A stretch of 54,373 nucleotides of DNA, from contig JAZSMU010000014.1 in assembly GCA_045536045.1 (NCBI GenBank), forward strand, positions 1 to 54,373, read 5' to 3'. Position numbers and translations under genes: made by a program. The notes beneath the pieces are model-generated. The model was given only the letters and a program-made list of their open reading frames with translations. It did not search any database and was not told the DNA's origin. This DNA comes from RGIG1918 sp045536045. GTDB taxonomy: Bacteria; Cyanobacteriota; Vampirovibrionia; Gastranaerophilales; Gastranaerophilaceae. Below are positions 50,233 to 54,373 of the stretch, piece after piece. How positions within the stretch are numbered: position 1 is the first letter of the stretch; each line of letters begins with the position of its first letter.

Positions 50233-51360
50233 ATGAGTTTTTTTTCAAAATTTAAATCAGAAAATGTTTTTAATGTTTTACCAGATGGAATTTTTGTTCT
50301 AGCACATGATGGAAAAATTTTAGATATAAACCCAAAAGGTTTAGAAATTTTCAAACTTAATAAAAGAGAAATTGTTGGAAAATATTTTTCAAAATTTATT
50401 GAAGGTGGAACTGTTGTTTTAAATAACATTGTAAATTCTAACAAAACTCTAAAAGTTAAGTCTATTTTAGATGGTGGAGTTGAGATTTTTCTTGAATTGA
50501 GTGCAAAACAAAGCGAAAAATCTAAAAAAGTTTATGTTCAATTTAGAGAAATTACAAGCAACTACAAAAATGAAACAGAGCTTTTGTCAGATTTTCAAGA
50601 ATTGAAAATTCAATACAACTCTAAAAACAAATTTTTTGTGAGCATTAATGACGACATACTTACCCCAATTGAATCTATTGAAGGCTTTTCTAAAGCTATG
50701 TTGGATTCATTAGGTGGCGAATTGAATGAAAAACAAGCAAAATATGTTCAAATTATTTTGAAAAATGCAAAAGATTTAAATTATAATTTAGGAATTATTT
50801 TAAATTATTTCAAACTTGAATCTGACCTAATTCGCTTTGAGCCTAGAAATTTTGACATTATCAACTTGATAACTCAAGAAATTAAAAGAAGCGAAGAATT
50901 ATTTGAGGCGAAATCTTTAACAATAAATTTAGAGACTCAACCTGTTATTACTAGAAATTGTTTTCAAGACCCAACAATTGTTCAAGAAATTATTTCAAAT
51001 TATATTGGGCTTGTTTTAAGAAAAACAGACATTGGTGGCTTAAATGTAGTTATTAAAAATCCTGAAAAAGATTTTCTTCAAAAATTGAATATTGATGCTG
51101 AAGATTTAACAAATTATAAAAATTATATTCAAATTGATTTTGAAGACACTTCAATTGCATATAGCCCAACTGAGCTTAAAGAAATATTCAATCCTTATGA
51201 AATTGTTCAAGGGGATAGAAAATTTGCACTAGGTGTTAATTTTGTTTATCCAACAATAAAAAAATATTTAGATTATATTCAAGGTGGTATAATTGTTGAT
51301 TCGCAAGGAATTTCGGGCAACAAAACTTCAATATTATTCCCTCTAAATTCAAAAGGATAA
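50233..51360 (+). CDS. PAS-domain protein with a degenerate histidine-kinase core (pseudokinase)
   Basis: The 375-residue protein has a PAS domain (about 12-60, VLPDGIFVLAHDGKILDINPKGLEIF) and a region shaped like a histidine kinase dimerisation helix and ATPase domain. The H-box reads NDDILTP (139-145), with Asp140 in place of the phospho-accepting His. In the ATPase part the second N-box Asn is replaced by Leu260 (SNYIGLVL), the G1 Gly residues are lost (FEDTSIAYS) and the G2 box is FALGVN. It therefore probably neither binds ATP normally nor phosphorylates, and may act as a sensor scaffold. It begins the transcript with the ABC ATPase 3 bp downstream. Confidence 0.8.
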   Translation: MSFFSKFKSENVFNVLPDGIFVLAHDGKILDINPKGLEIFKLNKREIVGKYFSKFIEGGTVVLNNIVNSNKTLKVKSILDGGVEIFLELSAKQSEKSKKVYVQFREITSNYKNETELLSDFQELKIQYNSKNKFFVSINDDILTPIESIEGFSKAMLDSLGGELNEKQAKYVQIILKNAKDLNYNLGIILNYFKLESDLIRFEPRNFDIINLITQEIKRSEELFEAKSLTINLETQPVITRNCFQDPTIVQEIISNYIGLVLRKTDIGGLNVVIKNPEKDFLQKLNIDAEDLTNYKNYIQIDFEDTSIAYSPTELKEIFNPYEIVQGDRKFALGVNFVYPTIKKYLDYIQGGIIVDSQGISGNKTSILFPLNSKG

Positions 51361-51363
51361 TTC

Positions 51364-52419
51364 ATGGCGAATGTTAAAATAAAGAATTTATCTAAAAATT
51401 TTGATAAGAAAAATATTTTAAACAACATTAATTTAGAAATTATTAATGAAGAATTTTGCGTTCTTGTTGGTCCATCTGGTTGTGGGAAATCTACGCTTTT
51501 GAGGATTATTGCAGGTCTTGAAAATGAAGATTGTGGAGAAATTTATTTTGACGATGTCAAAGTAAACCAAATTCAGCCAAAAGACAGGGATATTGCTTTT
51601 GTTTTTCAAAGTTATGCACTATATCCACATCTATCTGTGTATGAAAATATTGCTTTTAGTTTGAAAATAAAAGGTTATAAAAAAGAAATTATAGAGAAAA
51701 AAGTTAAAGAAGTTGCTGAAATTTTAGGGCTTTCGGATTTACTGAAAAGAAAACCAAAAGAATTGTCTGGTGGGCAAAGGCAAAGAGTTGCGTTAGGTAG
51801 AGCAATTGTGCGTGAGCCAAAAATTTTTCTTATGGATGAACCTTTGAGCAATTTAGATGCAAAACTTAGAGCCTCTATGCGTTCTGAAATTAAAAAACTT
51901 CAAAAAAAATTGAAAACAACTTGCATATATGTTACCCATGACCAAGTTGAAGCAATGACTATGGGTGATAGAGTCGTTGTTTTAGAGGGTGGTAAAATTC
52001 AACAAAATGACACTCCAGAGATGATTTATAAATATCCTCAAAACACCTTTACTGCAACATTTATGGGTGGTTTTGGAATGAATATTGTAAAAGTTTCTAG
52101 CGTGGGTGATGAATATTTTTATTCAGATAAAAAAATGGAATTAATTGGTGGAGTTGAATTTCCTCAAGAAAAAGAATTTTTAATGGGCTTTAGAGCAGAC
52201 GACATTTCAACTTTTGAAATTCCAAATTCTATTAAAATGTCTGTTGATGTTGATTTTGTTGAATCTTTAGGTTCTTATAAGCTCATTTATTTTAATTTAG
52301 AAGATAAAAAGCACCAGCTAAAAGTTTCCTCTGATTTTGAGGCAAAAGAAAAAGTGGATTTCTTTGTTGAAAAATCAAAATTGCATTTTTTTGATTCTGT
52401 AACAAACAAAAGAATTTAA
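51364..52419 (+). CDS. ABC transporter ATP-binding protein, MalK/UgpC (CUT1) type
   Basis: The 351-residue ATPase has Walker A GPSGCGKST (38-46), the Q-loop VFQSYALYPHLSVYEN, signature LSGGQRQRVALGRA, Walker B IFLMDEPLSNLDA, and the H-loop VTHD. A C-terminal TOBE/MOP-like domain (about 240-350) identifies the MalK/UgpC/PotA group that energises sugar or similar uptake. No permease or binding-protein gene is in the window, so it may serve several distant transporters as a shared ATPase, as MsmK and MsmX do. It is next to the pseudokinase gene, and tail-to-tail with the histidine kinase gene with a 4-bp overlap. Confidence 0.92.
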   Translation: MANVKIKNLSKNFDKKNILNNINLEIINEEFCVLVGPSGCGKSTLLRIIAGLENEDCGEIYFDDVKVNQIQPKDRDIAFVFQSYALYPHLSVYENIAFSLKIKGYKKEIIEKKVKEVAEILGLSDLLKRKPKELSGGQRQRVALGRAIVREPKIFLMDEPLSNLDAKLRASMRSEIKKLQKKLKTTCIYVTHDQVEAMTMGDRVVVLEGGKIQQNDTPEMIYKYPQNTFTATFMGGFGMNIVKVSSVGDEYFYSDKKMELIGGVEFPQEKEFLMGFRADDISTFEIPNSIKMSVDVDFVESLGSYKLIYFNLEDKKHQLKVSSDFEAKEKVDFFVEKSKLHFFDSVTNKRI

Positions 52420-53624
52420 AAAGGCAATTCTTGCTTTATTTCCATTAATTTTGGAAGAGTAAATTCAAAAACAATTTTTTCTTTTGGACCATTTTTGTTT
52501 TTCTTTGTGTAGGCACGAATTTTGCCACCGTGTGCCTCAATTATTTCTTTACAGATAAAAAGCCCAAGCCCAAAGCCGATTTTCCCAGATTTTGTAATGT
52601 CTGTTTCAAATTTTTTGAAGATATCTTTTAAATTTTCTTCTGAAAAATTTTTGCTTTCGTTGCTTATTCTAAAGCAAATTTCATTATTTTTTTCGCTTAA
52701 AATTGCCTTAATTGTGCTATTTTCTTCGCTATGTTCTATTGCATTTGTAAATAAATTATTCAAAACTCTTTTAATTTCAATTTCATCAAAGGCAAATTCG
52801 CAATTTTCAATTGGTTCAAAAACAACATTCAATTTTTTATTTTCAAAAATATATTTTAAATCGTTAATAACTTTTTGAATTTCAGTTGATAAATTTCTAA
52901 TTTTTTTATTAATTTTCATTGAGTTATTGTCGTATTTGTATTTTGTCAAAATATTTTGAATCATTAAAAGCATATATTTATTTGAGGCGAAAAGCTCACG
53001 TGTTATTTCTTTCTTAATTTCAGACATTTCCCCAAAAGAATCTTTAAAAAGCAATTTGCAAGCACAAATTTGAGCAGAAATTGGCGTTTTCAAATCGTGT
53101 GTTAGAGTTTGGATAAAATTTTCTTTTTCTTTTATAAGCTCATTTTGCAACTTTTTCTGAGATAAGAAATTATGAATAACATCAAAAATTTCAGCTTCAT
53201 CTAGCGTGCTTTCAATATGTCCAGCAGAGTGTGCCTTATAATATTTTGTTTTATTTTCTTCATTATAATTTTTTGTTATAAAAATTATTCCTGTTTTTTT
53301 ATTAAATTTGCTTTTTCTAATTAAATCTGCAATTTTAAATCCATTTGTGTTTTTTGAAGTTGCATCAACCAAAATTAGGTCAAAACGCATTAATTCTAAA
53401 TGCTTTTCGGTAGTTTTTATATTTGTTGAAGAATAAACTTTAGATTCAATAGGCTCAAGTGCTTTTGCAATTTTTTCATAATCTTTTTTATTTTTTAAAC
53501 AAACTAAAATCCTCGCTTGGGGAAATTTTAAAAATTTTTCTTTAGTATTATTAATTTTTTTCACGCTTTCTATAAATTCATTATTCCAATTTATATTATC
53601 CACTTTGTTTTGAATATTCCCCAA
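52416..53624 (-). CDS. Histidine kinase with N-terminal degenerate receiver domain
   Basis: The 402-residue protein has a receiver-like N-terminal domain (about 36-155, ARILVCLKNKKDYEKI, FDLILVDATS with Asp87 at the acceptor place), but the usual acidic pair in the first loop and the Lys-Pro of the last strand are missing, so it is a partial or pseudo-receiver. The kinase part has the H-box LTHDLKTPI with His176, N-box NNLFTNAIEHS, and G2 box GFGLGLFICKE, all functional-looking; the G1 box (FRISNESKN) lacks the usual DxGxG. There is no membrane segment. The start is TTG without a good ribosome site; an ATT three codons earlier is also possible. Confidence 0.85.
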   Translation of the reverse strand: MGNIQNKVDNINWNNEFIESVKKINNTKEKFLKFPQARILVCLKNKKDYEKIAKALEPIESKVYSSTNIKTTEKHLELMRFDLILVDATSKNTNGFKIADLIRKSKFNKKTGIIFITKNYNEENKTKYYKAHSAGHIESTLDEAEIFDVIHNFLSQKKLQNELIKEKENFIQTLTHDLKTPISAQICACKLLFKDSFGEMSEIKKEITRELFASNKYMLLMIQNILTKYKYDNNSMKINKKIRNLSTEIQKVINDLKYIFENKKLNVVFEPIENCEFAFDEIEIKRVLNNLFTNAIEHSEENSTIKAILSEKNNEICFRISNESKNFSEENLKDIFKKFETDITKSGKIGFGLGLFICKEIIEAHGGKIRAYTKKNKNGPKEKIVFEFTLPKLMEIKQELPF

Positions 53625-53692
53625 ATGGGCAATTTGTAGAGATTTTATAAATTGTGTGTTATATTTTAATTAGTTCTTTGAAATTTGAATAT

Positions 53693-54090
53693 GGGGATGT
53701 TTTGGATTTGACAGGGTGTTTGTCAATTGGATTGCGTGTCGAGGATGATGTTCCTCGTTAAAAACGGTCAAATTAAAATAAACGCTAATAACGTTGTAAA
53801 TGCTGAACATGCTTTCGCTCACCGTGCACTAAAAGCTGCATAAGCCAAAGCCAGCCACTTAGCTAGGGTAGCTTGCTCTTTAGCTAGGTCAATTTCGCAA
53901 GCTCAACGCATATTTGAAGGCGATATGCGCGAAGTCCTGCCTTCAAGGTTTGTAATTCCTTAAAAATTTACTTTGGTTAAATTTTGGTTTTTGATGTTTC
54001 CCTTATTTTAGCCAAGATTAATAAACATATACACACGTAGAGGTCTGGTTGGTTTCATTTTGGACGTGGGTTCGACTCCCACCATCTCCA
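53693..54090 (+). ncRNA. ssrA: Transfer-messenger RNA (tmRNA)
   Basis: tmRNA rescues stalled ribosomes and tags the product for proteolysis. The 5' end GGGGATG (53693-53699) pairs with CATCTCC (54083-54089, one G-T), followed by discriminator A; CCA is not encoded. GGATTTGACAGGG after the 5' arm and the T-arm GTGGGTTCGACTCCCAC (54066-54082) are typical. The tag frame runs from GCT 53784 to TAA 53841-53843 and reads ANNVVNAEHAFAHRALKAA. It is one piece, about 398 nt. The ANNVV opening is like cyanobacterial tags (ANNIV); 19 residues is long for a tag. Confidence 0.95.
54075..54090. repeat. Direct repeat, copy 1: last 16 bp of ssrA (candidate attachment site)
   Basis: ACTCCCACCATCTCCA is the 3' end of ssrA and is repeated exactly at 54296-54311, 221 bp further on. 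tmRNA 3' ends are well-known integration targets of phages and islands, and integration leaves such direct repeats. Confidence 0.6.
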
Positions 54091-54103
54091 TTAATTAAAA
54101 TAG

Positions 54104-54130
54104 AACTGGCTACACCAGTTATATTTTATT
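54104..54130 (+). terminator. Putative ssrA terminator
   Basis: AACTGG and CCAGTT form a six-pair stem with a 5-nt loop, then ATATTTTATT. It lies 13 bp past the tmRNA 3' end. The T-run is interrupted, so strength is uncertain. Confidence 0.55.
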
Positions 54131-54147
54131 AAGTAGCTGTGGATTTT

Positions 54148-54184
54148 GAACCCACATAATGCATTTTGCATTATAAGTGGGTTC
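54148..54184. repeat. Long perfect inverted repeat downstream of ssrA
   Basis: GAACCCAC-ATAATGCA (54148-54163) and TGCATTAT-AA-GTGGGTTC (54167-54184) form a 16-pair hairpin with a TTT loop and a 2-nt bulge. Its last arm, GTGGGTTC, is also the start of the tmRNA T-arm. No T-run follows, so it is not an obvious terminator. Confidence 0.75.
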
Positions 54185-54185
54185 G

Positions 54186-54295
54186 GCGGAATTTGCGGAG
54201 GGTGGAGCGATAGCAAAACCCGATGAGCGAGGACAAAGCTAGGCAAAAACGAAAGTGTCGCATAGCACTTGTCCGAGTGAAGCAAATTCAAAGAC
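54186..54295. repeat. 110-bp segment with inverted GAATTTGC / GCAAATTC ends
   Basis: The 8-bp inverted repeat GAATTTGC (54189-54196) and GCAAATTC (54282-54289) brackets a locally GC-richer core containing nested complementary arms GGACAA and TTGTCC, and AAGTG and CACTT. It could be a MITE-like element or a structured RNA. It has no supported coding sequence; an open minus frame through it is taken as chance. Confidence 0.5.
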
Positions 54296-54311
54296 ACTCC
54301 CACCATCTCCA
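54296..54311. repeat. Direct repeat, copy 2 of the ssrA 3' end
   Basis: It is an exact 16-bp copy of 54075-54090. Copy 1 is preceded without a break by GTGGGTTCG; near copy 2 that same 9-mer lies at 54177-54185, separated from it by a 110-bp segment (54186-54295). So copy 2 looks like the ssrA end split by an insertion. Confidence 0.6.
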
Positions 54312-54323
54312 GATTTTCACAAT

Positions 54324-54373
54324 TTAAATATTTAAAGCTTTGTTATATTCCTCTGCCGTGTTGGAATCAAAAC
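54324..54373 (-). CDS. Possible C-terminal end of a gene continuing beyond the window
   Basis: On the minus strand an open frame enters from the window edge and reads FDSNTAEEYNKALNI before a TAA at 54326-54324. Fifteen residues are too few to name a family. Its position, ending 13 bp from the second ssrA repeat, is where an integrase or cargo gene of an element inserted at ssrA would end, but that is a guess from context. It could be a chance frame. Confidence 0.3.
   Translation of the reverse strand, partial: FDSNTAEEYNKALNI

Noticed and set aside
54091..54306. Minus-strand 71-codon open frame downstream of ssrA
   Set aside because: It has no ribosome site, runs through the ssrA hairpin and repeats, and reads as a translation of structured RNA/repeat DNA.

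Overview
This window is AT-rich bacterial chromosome, densely packed with core genes. The best-supported lineage is a non-photosynthetic relative of Cyanobacteria (Melainabacteria/Vampirovibrionia, probably a gut Gastranaerophilales-like organism). The evidence is: a one-piece tmRNA whose tag opens with ANNVV, close to the cyanobacterial ANNIV tags; a trimeric [FeFe]-hydrogenase of a strict fermenter; a Gram-negative-type lipid A glycosyltransferase (WaaA); a DUF3536-type GH57 enzyme; and no photosynthesis or respiration genes. The lineage is an inference; no 16S or marker phylogeny was possible.

Layout. 1-150 is the tail of an XRE-type regulator. 215-3970 holds infC (AUU start) divergent from ribE-ribBA-pdp. 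4038-6676 has a small membrane protein, a surface-glycan pair (GT11 fucosyltransferase and GtrA flippase) and rpsF-ssb-rpsR. 6750-10408 (minus) is hisG, then a formyltransferase, an endonuclease IV-like TIM barrel and queA. 10529-12744 is an accessory stretch: a 53-residue protein, a coiled-coil protein, a Gly/Ser/Ala-rich protein and a 62-residue protein, none of known function. 12759-16088 has a DUF2344 protein, RNase E/G with a long disordered tail, a membrane protein and a Cys-rich small protein. 16151-20225 has a CHASE2-GGDEF diguanylate cyclase, an LCP cell-wall transferase and a TPR protein. 20314-24467 is hydC-hydB-hydA; hydB carries an in-frame TAA where its family usually has Glu. 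24567-30275 (minus) is thrS, an exported protein, a GH57 enzyme and a lipoprotein.

30423-31521 has a 75-residue protein and proC. 31592-32102 is rpmH-rnpA, facing a cell-wall operon on the minus strand (39118-32092: murF-mraY-murD-ftsW-murG-folC, each gene overlapping the next). 39184-44545 runs DUF4127, waaA, YjbQ, M24 peptidase and a SpoU methyltransferase. 44537-47530 has engB and speE-aroA. 47675-50126 is the classic rpmG, tRNA-Trp, secE, nusG, rplK, rplA block with a strong terminator. 50233-53624 is a signalling module: a PAS protein with a degenerate, His-less kinase core, a MalK-like ABC ATPase without permeases, and a convergent histidine kinase with a degenerate receiver. 53693-54090 is ssrA. 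Just beyond it the last 16 bp of ssrA are repeated around a 110-bp inverted-repeat segment, suggesting an integration site at the window edge.

The points most worth a second look are the hydB nonsense codon, the pseudokinase/ABC module, four genes with a -10 box exactly 6 nt before the ATG (probable leaderless mRNAs), a 22-bp promoter block shared by two small unrelated-looking genes, the 10.9-12.7 kb coiled-coil/Gly-rich locus, and the ssrA 3' duplication. No CRISPR array, transposase or phage gene was found.
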